Below are positions 24,573-33,026 of a DNA stretch of 33,226 nucleotides, in pieces. The DNA comes from TMP-86 sp031394735 (GTDB taxonomy: Bacteria; Pseudomonadota; Gammaproteobacteria; Steroidobacterales; Steroidobacteraceae). The translations under genes were made by a program, and so were the position numbers. The stretch spans positions 1-33,226 of the forward strand of contig JANMXI010000260.1 in NCBI GenBank assembly GCA_031394735.1. Direction: 5' to 3'. Numbering within the stretch: the stretch's first letter is position 1; every line of letters starts with the position of its first letter. The notes beneath the pieces were generated by a model. It was not told where the DNA came from. It saw only the letters and a program-made list of their open reading frames with translations, and searched no databases.

Positions 24573-26521
24573 GCGCATCGAAGCCGCGCGTCAATCTGGA
24601 GCGTTTGTGCTGGACGGCAGGTTGTCTGCTGCTCGCCTTGCTGCCGCATCTGAAAAGTCTTCCCGGCTGGATCACCTCCACCGTCGCGGTCGCGACCGGC
24701 ATTCGATTGACGCTGGCCTGGAGGGGGCAAGGCTTGCCACCGGCATTCCTGCGTCTTGCCGTCTCAGCAACCGCCATCGCCTTGCTGTTCATTCAATTCC
24801 GAACCTTCAACGGCATCGAAGCCGGCACCGCGCTGCTGTCGCTGATGGCGGGACTGAAATTGCTGGAAGCCCGCACGCTGCGCGATATCCGCATCATCGT
24901 GTTGATCGTGTATTTTCTGAGCCTGACTGCGTTGCTGACCGGCACGTCGTTCGTCTTGTTGTTCTACCTGCTGGGCGTGTGCTGGCTGACCACCGCCGTG
25001 CTGCTGCGGCTGACGCTGTCGCAACCCGCGCCGGGATTGCGCGACAGTCTGCAGTTCGCAGCGCGCCTGCTGCTGCTGGCGCTGCCGCTGGCAGCAGCGT
25101 TGTGGCTGTTTTTCCCGCGATTTTCCGGGCCGCTGTGGCATCTGCCTGTACCTGAGTCCGCCGCGCAATCCGGCCTCGGTGAACGTATGAGTCCTGGCGA
25201 TCTGTCCGAACTGTCGTTGTCGGACGAAGTCGCGTTCCGTGTACGTTTCGCAGGATCCGTTCCGCAGCCGAATCAACGTTACTGGCGCGGACCCGTACTG
25301 GAAAACTTCGACGGCCGGAGTTGGAGCCGCAACGACTCCGCCACCGATAGCGCACCGCCACCGCGTCCATTAGGTCCGGCCTATCGCTACACGCTTAAGC
25401 TCGAACCGCACCGTCACCAATGGTTGCTGGCACTCGATTGGCCCTCACAGTGGGATGCGCCGCGCGCGTATCTGACCCAGACACGCGAACTGGCGCAGTC
25501 TGAACCCGTGAACCGCCCCCTGGATTTCAATGCGGTGTCGCACACGCAGATTGAGGCGGAGACGGAACTCGATCCGCGCTGGCGGCGGCGCGACACCCGG
25601 CTGCCGCCGCAGCGTAATCCACGCACTCTGGCGTTGGCCCTGCAGTTACGCTCAAGCAACGCGAGCGATGCGGATTTTGCGCAGGCCGCCTTGCAGTTGT
25701 TCAGACGTGACGCCTTCTACTACACCCTCACTCCGCCGCGGCTGGCGCTGGAGGCCGTGGATGAATTCCTGTTCGACACCAAACGCGGTTTTTGCGAACA
25801 CTACGCATCGGCCTATGCGGCATTGATGCGCGCCGGTGGCGTGCCGGCACGCGTCGTCACCGGCTACCAGGGCGGCACCTACAACCGCTTCGCCGGCTAT
25901 TGGATCGTCCGGCAAAGCGATGCGCATGCCTGGAACGAAATCTGGTTGGAGGGCCGGGGCTGGGTACGTGCCGACCCGACTGCCGCCATCGCACCGGAGC
26001 GCATCGAGCGCGGATCCGCCGGAGTGTACGACACCGACATCGCAGCCGGCAGCTGGTCGCCGTTGTTCGCAGATTGGCGGTTGCGTCTCGACGCCCTGCG
26101 GCAGATGTGGCGCGAGGCGATCTTGCGCTTTGATCAGCAGGCGCAGATGAATCTGCTGCAATCGCTGCACATCCCGCAACCGGATGCGCAAAAGCTGGCG
26201 CTGCTGTTGGCCGCGGCGTTAGGGCTCATCAGCCTGTGGCTGAGCTGGCAGCTGCAACGCGGCGTGCGCGCCCGCAAGGTCGATGCCGCCGCTACGGCGT
26301 TCCAGCGATTGCGCCGCAAGCTGCACACGCGGGGAATCGCCGAGCGTCCCGCCGAGACGGCATTGGAACTGGCGGCGCGGGTGTCGGCGCTGCGGCCCGA
26401 CTTGTCCGTTACGTTGAGCGAGTTATGCCGGCAATACAATGCGCTTCGGTATGGTCGCGCTGCAGTCCCCACGCAAGATCTGCAACGGTTCGTTGCCGCC
26501 GTGCGCCGCTTCAAGGCTTAA
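24569..26521 (+). CDS. TgpA-like transmembrane transglutaminase (DUF3488)
   Basis: 650 residues starting at ATG 24569, which overlaps the DUF58 stop by 4 bases; the longer frame is a shadow of that gene. The N-terminal half (about residues 15-190) has several membrane helices typical of DUF3488. The periplasmic transglutaminase-like domain shows Cys409 in KRGFCEHYASAYAALMRAGG, His453 in SDAHAWNEIW and Asp469 in WVRADPTAA, a complete catalytic triad. A further membrane segment near residues 542-560 (LALLLAAALGLISLWLSW) precedes a cytoplasmic C-terminal region (DUF4129-like). Pseudomonas TgpA is essential and linked to the cell envelope, but its substrate is unknown. It converges with prfC, 27 bases apart. 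Confidence 0.93.
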   Translation: MSASKPRVNLERLCWTAGCLLLALLPHLKSLPGWITSTVAVATGIRLTLAWRGQGLPPAFLRLAVSATAIALLFIQFRTFNGIEAGTALLSLMAGLKLLEARTLRDIRIIVLIVYFLSLTALLTGTSFVLLFYLLGVCWLTTAVLLRLTLSQPAPGLRDSLQFAARLLLLALPLAAALWLFFPRFSGPLWHLPVPESAAQSGLGERMSPGDLSELSLSDEVAFRVRFAGSVPQPNQRYWRGPVLENFDGRSWSRNDSATDSAPPPRPLGPAYRYTLKLEPHRHQWLLALDWPSQWDAPRAYLTQTRELAQSEPVNRPLDFNAVSHTQIEAETELDPRWRRRDTRLPPQRNPRTLALALQLRSSNASDADFAQAALQLFRRDAFYYTLTPPRLALEAVDEFLFDTKRGFCEHYASAYAALMRAGGVPARVVTGYQGGTYNRFAGYWIVRQSDAHAWNEIWLEGRGWVRADPTAAIAPERIERGSAGVYDTDIAAGSWSPLFADWRLRLDALRQMWREAILRFDQQAQMNLLQSLHIPQPDAQKLALLLAAALGLISLWLSWQLQRGVRARKVDAAATAFQRLRRKLHTRGIAERPAETALELAARVSALRPDLSVTLSELCRQYNALRYGRAAVPTQDLQRFVAAVRRFKA

Positions 26522-26548
26522 AAGGCTCAACGGCCGCCGCCTCGAGAG

Positions 26549-28144
26549 CTAGGCAGCCAGATGCTCGCGCGTTTTTTGCAGTTCGATCTGCGGCCAGCGC
26601 TCCGTCGTCAGTGACAGGTTGACACGCGTCGGCGCCAGATACACCAGCTCACCGGCGTGATCCATCGACAGATTGTCGTAGGCCTTGTCGCGAAATTCGG
26701 CGAGCTTTTTTTCATCCGCGCACCGCACCCAGCGTGCCGTCACCACGTTGATGGCCTCGAAGGCGCATTGCACGTTGTATTCGTCCAGCAGGCGGAACGC
26801 GACCACCTCGAATTGAAGCTGGCCGATGGCGCCGAGAATCAGATCGTTATTGCGCAAGGGCTTGAACAGCTGCGTCGCACCCTCCTCGCACAATTGCGAC
26901 AATCCCTTCTGCAGCGCCTTCATGCGCAGCGGATCCTTCAGCACCGCGCGCCGGAACAGTTCAGGCGCAAAGTTCGGCACGCCGGTAAAATGCAGCGTCT
27001 CGCCTTCCGTGAAGGTATCGCCGATATTGATCGTGCCATGGTTGTGCAGCCCGATGATGTCGCCGGCGAACGCCTCCTCCGCCTGGCTCCGGTCCGCCGC
27101 CATGAACGTCAATGCATCGGCGACGCGGATTTCCTTGTCCAGGCGCACGTGATGCAGGCGCATGCCGCGGGCGTAGCGGCCCGAGCACAGCCGCATGAAC
27201 GCGATCCGGTCACGATGGCCAGGATCCATATTGGCCTGAATCTTGAACACGAAACCGGTCATGGGTGTTTCATCCGCCAATACCTCGCGCTGCGTGGTTT
27301 CGCGCGGCATCGGCCCCGGCGCATGCTGCACGAAGGCATTCAATAATTCCTGCACACCGAAGTTGTTGACCGCAGAGCCGAAAAAAACCGGTGTTTGCCG
27401 TGCAGCACGATAGCGCTGCAGATCAAACGACGGGGTTGCGCCGCGCACCAGCTCCACCTCTTCGCAATACACCGCATACCGGTCGCCGAGGAATTCGCGC
27501 GCCGCATCACTGTCGAGTCCGTCGATGGTCTCATGGCTGCCCGCGCGGCCCTTGCCTTCCGAGACGTACACGTAGATGCGGTCTTCGAGCAGGTGATAGA
27601 CGCCGAGCAGATCGCGCCCCATGCCGATGGGCCAGGTCACCGGCGCGCATTGGATCTTGAGCACGCTTTCGATTTCATCGAGCAACTCGATCGGCGCGCG
27701 GCCGTCGCGATCCAGCTTATTGACGAAAGTCATGATGGGCGTATCGCGCAGCCGGCACACGTCCATGAGCTTGATGGTGCGCTCTTCGACGCCCTTGGCG
27801 CAGTCGATCACCATCAGCGCCGAGTCCACCGCGGTGAGTGTGCGATACGTGTCCTCGGAGAAATCTTCGTGGCCCGGCGTGTCCAGCAGGTTGACGATGA
27901 AATCTTGATACGGAAATTGCATCACCGAGGAGGTGACGGAAATACCGCGTTGCTGCTCGAGGCGCATCCAGTCGGAGGTGGCGTGACGTGTCGCCTTGCG
28001 TCCCTTGACCGTGCCGGCCATCTGAATGGCGCCGCCGAACAACAGGAGCTTTTCAGTGAGGGTGGTCTTGCCCGCGTCAGGATGCGAAATGATGGCGAAC
28101 GTTCGGCGTTTGCCGATGGATTGGGCCAGCGAGCCACTCGACAT
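26549..28144 (-). CDS. prfC: Peptide chain release factor 3
   Basis: 531 residues, close to the usual 526-534. A translational GTPase with G1 SHPDAGKTT (20-28), G3 DTPGHEDFSEDT and G4 NKLDRDGRAPIELLDEIE. The RF3-specific body includes the PLRNNDLILGAIGQLQFEVVAFRL segment and YNVQCAFE. It recycles RF1/RF2 from the ribosome after peptide release. The start at ATG 28144 has no strong ribosome binding site. It is preceded by a probable terminator of the pssA-udg-rimI operon, so it is transcribed independently. Confidence 0.97.
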   Translation of the reverse strand: MSSGSLAQSIGKRRTFAIISHPDAGKTTLTEKLLLFGGAIQMAGTVKGRKATRHATSDWMRLEQQRGISVTSSVMQFPYQDFIVNLLDTPGHEDFSEDTYRTLTAVDSALMVIDCAKGVEERTIKLMDVCRLRDTPIMTFVNKLDRDGRAPIELLDEIESVLKIQCAPVTWPIGMGRDLLGVYHLLEDRIYVYVSEGKGRAGSHETIDGLDSDAAREFLGDRYAVYCEEVELVRGATPSFDLQRYRAARQTPVFFGSAVNNFGVQELLNAFVQHAPGPMPRETTQREVLADETPMTGFVFKIQANMDPGHRDRIAFMRLCSGRYARGMRLHHVRLDKEIRVADALTFMAADRSQAEEAFAGDIIGLHNHGTINIGDTFTEGETLHFTGVPNFAPELFRRAVLKDPLRMKALQKGLSQLCEEGATQLFKPLRNNDLILGAIGQLQFEVVAFRLLDEYNVQCAFEAINVVTARWVRCADEKKLAEFRDKAYDNLSMDHAGELVYLAPTRVNLSLTTERWPQIELQKTREHLAA

Positions 28145-28182
28145 GATCTAAAGCCTGAGAAAAAGGTGCGACAGAATACCCT

Positions 28183-28208
28183 AAAAACCCGCCCGGCCCC
28201 GTCGGGCG
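28183..28208 (-). terminator. Rho-independent terminator after rimI
   Basis: Read on the minus strand, a GC-rich stem CGCCCG/CGGGCG (28208-28190) with a 7-base loop is followed by GG and then five T residues (28187-28183). It lies 28 bases after the rimI stop and before the prfC start, so it should end the pssA-udg-rimI transcript. It is the only clear intrinsic terminator in the window. Confidence 0.65.
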
Positions 28209-28236
28209 ACGGATCGCCGCCCGGCGGATAGGGCGC

Positions 28237-28716
28237 CTAGGGTGACAGCAGGCGCCGCAGCACCGATGCGTCTTCACGGCCGGCGGCGGCCTGGTAGTAG
28301 CCGCGCCGAACGCCGACCGGCTCGAAGCCGACGGATTGATATAAACGGATCGCTGCGCTGTTGGACGGCCGCACTTCCAGAAAGGCCTCCTGCATGCCCG
28401 CCGCCCGCGCCCGCTCCAACAGGAACAACAACATCTTGCGTCCGAACCCACGGCATTGATACTCGGCGCGGATGCAGACGTTGAGGATATGCGTCTCGCC
28501 GGCGCCCATTGACATAATGCCGTAACCGCCGACATCACCGCCGATATCCAGTACGCGGCAGGTGTAACCGACCCGCAGGCAATCGCGAAAAATGCCCTCG
28601 CTCCACGGAAACTGATAGGCCGAAGATTCGACCGCCAACACGTACGGCACGTCCATTTCCAGCATCGGTCGAATGCTGGCGGTGGCCGCCCGAATGTCAG
28701 GACTGGCTGCTGCCAC
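28237..28716 (-). CDS. rimI: Ribosomal protein S18 alanine N-acetyltransferase
   Basis: 159 residues, GNAT fold. The acetyl-CoA loop is EYQCRGFGRKMLLFLLERA (pattern Q..G.G), preceded by ILNVCIRAEY. FLEVRPSNSAAIRLYQSVGFEPVGVRRGYY is the RimI-type C-terminal signature with the catalytic Glu and Tyr positions. The start is a GTG at 28716, 20 bases inside the 3' end of the udg gene in another frame. No better in-frame ATG exists before the conserved IRPML segment (residue 15 onward), but Met18 is a possible alternative. RimI acetylates the N-terminal Ala of S18. Confidence 0.9.
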   Translation of the reverse strand: MAAASPDIRAATASIRPMLEMDVPYVLAVESSAYQFPWSEGIFRDCLRVGYTCRVLDIGGDVGGYGIMSMGAGETHILNVCIRAEYQCRGFGRKMLLFLLERARAAGMQEAFLEVRPSNSAAIRLYQSVGFEPVGVRRGYYQAAAGREDASVLRRLLSP

Positions 28717-29467
28717 GCTCCATCACCCTTTTGGCAAATTTCAGATCTTCCCAAGCTTTGCGCTTTTCACCCGGCGAACGCAACAAATAGGCCGGGTGAT
28801 AGGTGACGATCAAGGGCACTTTGTCGGGCCCGAACACATGCTCCTGCTGGCGCAATTTTCCCAAGGTGGCATCGCTGCCGAGCAGGTTCTGGGCAGCAAT
28901 CCGTCCCACCGCCACCATGATCCGGGGTCGAATCAGCGCGATCTGGCGGTTCAGATAGTCGGCACAACTGCGCGCCTCTTCCGGGCGCGGATCGCGATTG
29001 CCCGGCGGCCGGCATTTCAGCACATTGGCAATGAATACCTGCTCCCGGGTCAGTCCCAGCGCCAGCAGCATCGAGTTCAACAACTGCCCGGCGCGCCCGA
29101 TAAACGGCTCACCGCGACGGTCTTCTTCAGCGCCCGGCGCTTCGCCGACGAACAGCCACTGAGCACTCGGATCACCCACGCCAAAAACAGTCTGGGTTCG
29201 GGTTTCATGTAGCACGCACCGTGTGCAACCCGCGACACGGGCACGCAGCGCAGTCCAGTCCATCTGCGCGACATCATCGGCAACCCCCGATGTGACAGTC
29301 GCGACGGGCGTAGCTACCGGCGTCGCTGCGGGCGCCACCGCCGCCGCCGTTGCGATCTTGAGCGGCGCTGCCGCAGCCGCGGCGATGATGGCAGGGTGTG
29401 ACGCTCGCAGCTGCCAGGTGCCTATCCCTAAGGCGTTGAGGTACTCGAGGCGGGACGATTCGCTCAT
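28697..29467 (-). CDS. Type 4 (Fe-S) uracil-DNA glycosylase
   Basis: 256 residues starting at ATG 29467, which overlaps the pssA stop by 4 bases; the open frame further upstream is a pssA shadow. Family-4 motifs are GEAPGAEEDRRGEPFIGRAG (catalytic and uracil-binding region) and VTYHPAYLLR (motif with the conserved His). Fe-S ligand Cys residues are C81 and C84 (CTRC), one in NVLKCRPPGNRDP and one in ARSCADYL. Residues about 26-60 are an Ala/Thr/Pro-rich low-complexity linker, with a run of six Ala, between a short N-terminal piece and the catalytic domain; such N-terminal extensions are common in proteobacterial homologues. The enzyme removes uracil from DNA. Confidence 0.93.
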   Translation of the reverse strand: MSESSRLEYLNALGIGTWQLRASHPAIIAAAAAAPLKIATAAAVAPAATPVATPVATVTSGVADDVAQMDWTALRARVAGCTRCVLHETRTQTVFGVGDPSAQWLFVGEAPGAEEDRRGEPFIGRAGQLLNSMLLALGLTREQVFIANVLKCRPPGNRDPRPEEARSCADYLNRQIALIRPRIMVAVGRIAAQNLLGSDATLGKLRQQEHVFGPDKVPLIVTYHPAYLLRSPGEKRKAWEDLKFAKRVMERGSSQS

Positions 29468-30237
29468 ACGGGAGCGGCGGGCCCCCGACCTCGGCGCTTG
29501 GCCTTGCGATAGGCCCACAGGGCAGGACCGGACAAGGCATACAGGCCGAACACCGCCAGCAAAGCCACCGGTGGATCCTGCGCAATGAGTGCGAAGGCGA
29601 CCGGCACCAGGATGATGTAGGCGAACTTGACGCGCGCGCCTGCGTCCACCTTCTTCAGACTGTTGAACGGGAAACGACTCACCATGAGGCTGCCCGCGCA
29701 CGCGGTGATGAGAAATGCCAGCAGCAGCCCCGGCAATCCGATGGTGTCGGTGCGGCTGGCCAGCCACACGAACGCGCCGACGATGGCCGCCGCGGACGGA
29801 CTGGGAAGCCCTTCAAAGTAACTCTTGTCCTGCACAGCAGTGCGCGAATTGAACCGGGCCAGCCGCAGCGCCGCGGCGGCCGCATAAAAAAAGCACACCA
29901 GCCAACCCAGCCGGCGCCATACATCGCCGTACTCCGCGATGCGCGCGACGCCCCATTGATAGGTGACGATGGCCGGCGCCAGGCCGAAGGACACCATGTC
30001 GGACAGGCTGTCGTATTCCTTACCGAAGGTGCTTTCAGTGTGCGTCCAGCGCGCCACCCGACCGTCCAACCCATCAAAGACCATGGCGACGAAAATGGCG
30101 ATGCCGGCCTTTTCGAAATTCCAGTCGATGGCGGCCACGACGGCATAGAAGCCGGAGAACAATGCCGCGGTGGTCAGCAGGTTCGGCAGCCAGTAGACGC
30201 CGCGGCGGCGCGGGGTTTGATCCTCTTCGTCGATCAT
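29464..30237 (-). CDS. pssA: CDP-diacylglycerol-serine O-phosphatidyltransferase
   Basis: 257 residues, an integral membrane enzyme of the CDP-alcohol phosphatidyltransferase family making phosphatidylserine, the precursor of phosphatidylethanolamine. The signature D..DG..AR...(8)G...D...D is complete: D55, D58-G59, A62-R63, G72, D76 and D80. YWLPNLLTTAALFSGFYA (residues 15-32) and SLSDMVSFGLAPA are characteristic of the type II PssA. About seven membrane helices are visible. It starts the minus-strand operon pssA-udg-rimI and is divergent from proS with a gap of 43 bases. Confidence 0.93.
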   Translation of the reverse strand: MIDEEDQTPRRRGVYWLPNLLTTAALFSGFYAVVAAIDWNFEKAGIAIFVAMVFDGLDGRVARWTHTESTFGKEYDSLSDMVSFGLAPAIVTYQWGVARIAEYGDVWRRLGWLVCFFYAAAAALRLARFNSRTAVQDKSYFEGLPSPSAAAIVGAFVWLASRTDTIGLPGLLLAFLITACAGSLMVSRFPFNSLKKVDAGARVKFAYIILVPVAFALIAQDPPVALLAVFGLYALSGPALWAYRKAKRRGRGPAAPV

Positions 30238-30266
30238 GCCCCGGCATGATACCAGGGCACCTCATG

Positions 30267-30272
30267 TAAGAT
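30267..30272 (+). promoter_or_regulatory. -10-like box before proS, possibly leaderless
   Basis: TAAGAT (4 of 6 to consensus) preceded by TG ends 8 bases before the proS ATG at 30281. No Shine-Dalgarno sequence is visible in the 43-base gap, and no strong -35 is seen at the expected distance. The geometry is the same as at valS. Confidence 0.35.
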
Positions 30273-30280
30273 AGCGCGCC

Positions 30281-32002
30281 ATGCGATTAAGCCAATACCC
30301 CATCAATACCCTCAAGGAAGTTCCGTCGGACGCGGAAGTTCTCAGTCATCAACTCATGCTGCGCGCGGGGTTGATACGCCGCCTGGCGGCGGGCATCTAC
30401 ACCTGGTTGCCCATGGGCTTGCGTGTGCTGCGCAAGGTCGAGGCCATCGTTCGCGAGGAAATGAACCGCGCTGGCGCCTTCGAACTGGTCATGCCGACCA
30501 TCCAACCGGCCGAACTGTGGGCCGAGTCCAAGCGACTGGGCGAATACGGTCCGGAACTGCTGCGTCTGAAGGACCGGCACGACCGCGCGTTCGTCTATGG
30601 ACCCACGCACGAAGAAGTGATCACCGACATCGCGCGCCGTGAACTGCGCAGCTACAAGCAGTTGCCGGTCAATTTCTACCAGATCCAGAACAAATTCCGC
30701 GATGAGATCCGGCCCCGCTTCGGCGTGATGCGATCGCGTGAGTTCATCATGAAGGACGCGTATTCGTTCCACCTGGACGAGGCAGGCCTGCGCCAAGGCT
30801 ATCAGTTGATGTTCGATGCCTACACTCGCATCTTCACCCGCCTGCAGTTGTCCTTCCGCGCCGTGCATGCCGATGGCGGCAGCATCGGTGGCAGCGCGTC
30901 GCAGGAATTTCACGTGCTGGCGGAGTCGGGAGAAGATGCGATCGTATTCTCCGATGCGGACGATTACGCCGCCAACATGGAACTGGCGGCTGCACTGCCC
31001 CCTGCCGGCGCGCGGGCCGCGCCTGGTATGCCGCTGACCAAGGTGCACACGCCGAATGCGAAAACCATTGCCGATGTGGCCGCCATGCTCAAGGTCGACG
31101 CGACACAATGTCTGAAGACCCTGCTGGTCGATGGCAGCGATGGCGGCGTCGTCGCGTTGATCCTGCGCGGTGATCACGAGCTGAACGCCGTCAAAGCACA
31201 GAAGATTCCGGCCATTGCCAATCCCTTGCGAATGTCCAGCGCCGAACGCGTCCGCCAGGCCAGCGGCAGCGAACCCGGCTCCATCGGGCCGATCAACTTC
31301 AAGGTAATCATCGTCGTCGACCACGCGGCTGCGCAGGTCGCGGATTTCGTCTGCGGTGCGAACGAGAAGGATTACCATTTTACCGGCGCCAACTGGGGCC
31401 GCGACTTGCCCGATGCACTCACGGCCGACATTCGCAATGTGGTGGCGGGCGATCCGAGTCCCAGCGGCACAGGCCGACTGCAGATTGCGCGCGGCATCGA
31501 GGTCGGGCACGTGTTTCAACTTGGCCAAAAATACAGTCATGCCATGAACGCAACCGTGCTCGATGAGCACAGCAAACCCACCGAAATGTACATGGGCTGT
31601 TATGGCATCGGCATCACGCGCGTGGTGGCTGCGGCGATCGAGCAGAACAACGATGCGGCCGGCATCATCTGGCCGGAATCGATCGCACCGTTTCAGGTGG
31701 TGCTGATCCCGATGGCCTATCAGAAATCGCCGAAGGTGCGCGAGGTCTCCGACGCCCTCTACAAGGACCTGCAGGCCGCCGGCGTGGAGGTCTTGTTCGA
31801 CGATCGAGACGCACGTCCCGGCGTCAAATTTGCAGATGCGGAATTATTGGGCATCCCGCATCGCGTCGTGGTGGGCGAGCGCGGACTTGAATCGGGCAAT
31901 CTGGAATACCGCCACCGTCGTGCCAGCGAATCCAGCGATCTACCGCTGAGCAATGCTGTCGCGTCGTTGCAGGATAAATTGGGAGCCAGGACAAACGCTT
32001 GA
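30281..32002 (+). CDS. proS: Prolyl-tRNA synthetase, bacterial type
   Basis: 573 residues, the length of the bacterial class II ProRS with an editing insertion. Motif 1 is near NRAGAFELVMPTIQP, motif 2 is FRDEIRPRFGVMRSREFIMKDAYSF, and motif 3 is YMGCYGIGITRVVAAAIEQ. The YbaK-like INS editing domain sits between motifs 2 and 3 (about residues 225-400, with the KTLLVDGSDGGVVALILRGDHELN segment). The C-terminal anticodon-binding domain includes VEVLFDDRDARPGVKFADAELLG. It charges tRNA-Pro. The stop TGA overlaps the TTG start of the lytic transglycosylase gene by 4 bases. Confidence 0.97.
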   Translation: MRLSQYPINTLKEVPSDAEVLSHQLMLRAGLIRRLAAGIYTWLPMGLRVLRKVEAIVREEMNRAGAFELVMPTIQPAELWAESKRLGEYGPELLRLKDRHDRAFVYGPTHEEVITDIARRELRSYKQLPVNFYQIQNKFRDEIRPRFGVMRSREFIMKDAYSFHLDEAGLRQGYQLMFDAYTRIFTRLQLSFRAVHADGGSIGGSASQEFHVLAESGEDAIVFSDADDYAANMELAAALPPAGARAAPGMPLTKVHTPNAKTIADVAAMLKVDATQCLKTLLVDGSDGGVVALILRGDHELNAVKAQKIPAIANPLRMSSAERVRQASGSEPGSIGPINFKVIIVVDHAAAQVADFVCGANEKDYHFTGANWGRDLPDALTADIRNVVAGDPSPSGTGRLQIARGIEVGHVFQLGQKYSHAMNATVLDEHSKPTEMYMGCYGIGITRVVAAAIEQNNDAAGIIWPESIAPFQVVLIPMAYQKSPKVREVSDALYKDLQAAGVEVLFDDRDARPGVKFADAELLGIPHRVVVGERGLESGNLEYRHRRASESSDLPLSNAVASLQDKLGARTNA

Positions 32003-32595
32003 TTTTCAAATCGGCATGGCGGAACAACCATTGGCTCGGTGCGGTTTGCGCCCTGGCATTGTTTGGCGCAGCCGATATCGCTCATGCCGATGCACAGCGC
32101 GATCCGGCGCTGCGCGACCTGCTGCAAAAGGTTAACGAGAAGACCGATTGCTTTACCGACAAGTACGAAGCCATCGTCTGGTACAAGGCCATGGAGCCGC
32201 GGCTGCAGCGCTTCGTGAACTCGCATGAAAAACGCATCGAGATTCTCGACCACGTGTATTGCGAGGCCAAGCGCGATACGAGCGTGAAGTTGCCGCCGGA
32301 TCTGGTGCTGGCGTTGATCGAGGTGGAAAGCCGTTTCGATCCGTGGGCGGTGTCGCATGCCGGCGCGGTGGGTCTCATGCAGGTGATGCCGTTCTGGCCA
32401 AAAGAATTGGGCGTGCAGAATCAGCTGGTGCGGGTGGCGCCGAACATCCGCATGGGCTGCGAAATTCTGCGCTTTTACCTGCGCAAGGAGCGCGGTGACT
32501 GGGCTCGCGCGCTGGCTCGCTACAATGGCAGTCTTGGCCGCAATACCTACTCGTCTCTGGTCATGTCTCGTTGGGAGCGCGGGTGGCGATTCTAA
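31999..32595 (+). CDS. Lytic transglycosylase, SLT domain
   Basis: 198 residues beginning with a TTG codon that overlaps the proS stop (TTGA); no in-frame ATG precedes the mature part, so TTG is needed to give the signal peptide. That peptide has a basic start (KSAWRNNHW), a hydrophobic core (LGAVCALALFGA) and a probable cleavage after AHA (residues 28-30). The SLT domain has the catalytic Glu110 in ALIEVESRFDPWAVSHAGAVGLMQVMP, and ALARYNGSLGRNTY near the end is the conserved YN..G motif. It should cleave peptidoglycan glycan strands in the periplasm. A long hairpin follows its stop. Confidence 0.88.
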   Translation: MIFKSAWRNNHWLGAVCALALFGAADIAHADAQRDPALRDLLQKVNEKTDCFTDKYEAIVWYKAMEPRLQRFVNSHEKRIEILDHVYCEAKRDTSVKLPPDLVLALIEVESRFDPWAVSHAGAVGLMQVMPFWPKELGVQNQLVRVAPNIRMGCEILRFYLRKERGDWARALARYNGSLGRNTYSSLVMSRWERGWRF

Positions 32596-32606
32596 CGCGC
32601 TCTATT

Positions 32607-32635
32607 CGCTAACAGCTGCTTCAGCAGCGTTGGCG
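32607..32635. terminator. Long hairpin between convergent genes (no U-tract)
   Basis: CGCTAAC, a 1-base bulge and GCTGC pair with GCAGC and GTTGGCG around a TTCA loop: a 12-base-pair stem with one G-U pair. It starts 12 bases after the lytic transglycosylase stop and lies before the stop of the convergent lipoprotein gene. No run of T follows on either strand, so it may act as an RNA 3'-end stabiliser or a bidirectional terminator of an unusual kind. Confidence 0.5.
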
Positions 32636-32658
32636 GGGCCTTGATCGGGAGAGAGAGT

Positions 32659-32961
32659 TTAGTGCGAGCTTGCCGGTGTGGTGGTCGGCGCGATTTGGGA
32701 GCATGCCAGTGCAGCGGCTGCTCTTCGCTTGGCTTCTTCGGCTGCCATTCGCGCTCTTGTGAAGTGCTGTTGTTGCAGATCGGATTCGGCCCTTGCTATG
32801 GCTGCTTGCGCTGCGTTCAGATCACCGGGGGAACGGTCGGCCGCGCCGGCGGCTCGCGCCGCGGCTATCGCCTGGCGTGCATCGCTCATCTCCTGCACCG
32901 GCGGGCCCTTGCAGGCGGTAAGCCACACTGACGCAGTGATTATGAGGACATACTTGAACAT
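32659..32961 (-). CDS. DUF4398 domain lipoprotein
   Basis: 100-residue lipoprotein. The signal MFKYVLIITASVWLTAC has a lipobox LTAC with the lipidated Cys17 and Lys at +2, pointing to the outer membrane. The mature part is a helical, Ala-rich repeat-like domain (MSDARQAIAAARAAGAADRSPGDLNAAQAAI and ARAESDLQQQHFTRARMAAEEAKRRA), fitting DUF4398, whose members are predicted periplasmic helical-hairpin proteins. The function is unknown. A possible promoter (TTGACG at 32999-32994, 17 bases, TAGTGT at 32976-32971) ends 9 bases before the ATG, and no Shine-Dalgarno is seen. It converges on the lytic transglycosylase and is divergent from the wrbA-like gene. Confidence 0.85.
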   Translation of the reverse strand: MFKYVLIITASVWLTACKGPPVQEMSDARQAIAAARAAGAADRSPGDLNAAQAAIARAESDLQQQHFTRARMAAEEAKRRAAAALACSQIAPTTTPASSH

Positions 32962-32970
32962 GCGCGCCAG

Positions 32971-32999
32971 ACACTAGCAACAGCGCCTCAGGCCGTCAA
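32971..32999 (-). promoter_or_regulatory. Candidate promoter of the DUF4398 gene
   Basis: On the minus strand TTGACG (5 of 6 to the -35 consensus) and TAGTGT (3 of 6 to the -10) are 17 bases apart. The -10 box ends 9 bases before the ATG, which would give a leaderless or almost leaderless transcript. Confidence 0.35.
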
Positions 33000-33013
33000 A
33001 CCAGCAATCACGG

Positions 33014-33019
33014 TAGAAT
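33014..33019 (+). promoter_or_regulatory. -10-like box upstream of the wrbA-like gene
   Basis: TAGAAT matches the -10 consensus at 5 of 6 positions. No good -35 is found at 16-18 bases. If used, transcription would begin near 33026, at the foot of the hairpin at 33027-33048, and leave a leader of about 75 bases. Confidence 0.35.
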
Positions 33020-33026
33020 AGCCGTA

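Noticed and set aside
30287..31570. 427-codon minus-strand frame opposite proS
   Set aside because: It is an antisense shadow of proS; no start signals or family motifs.
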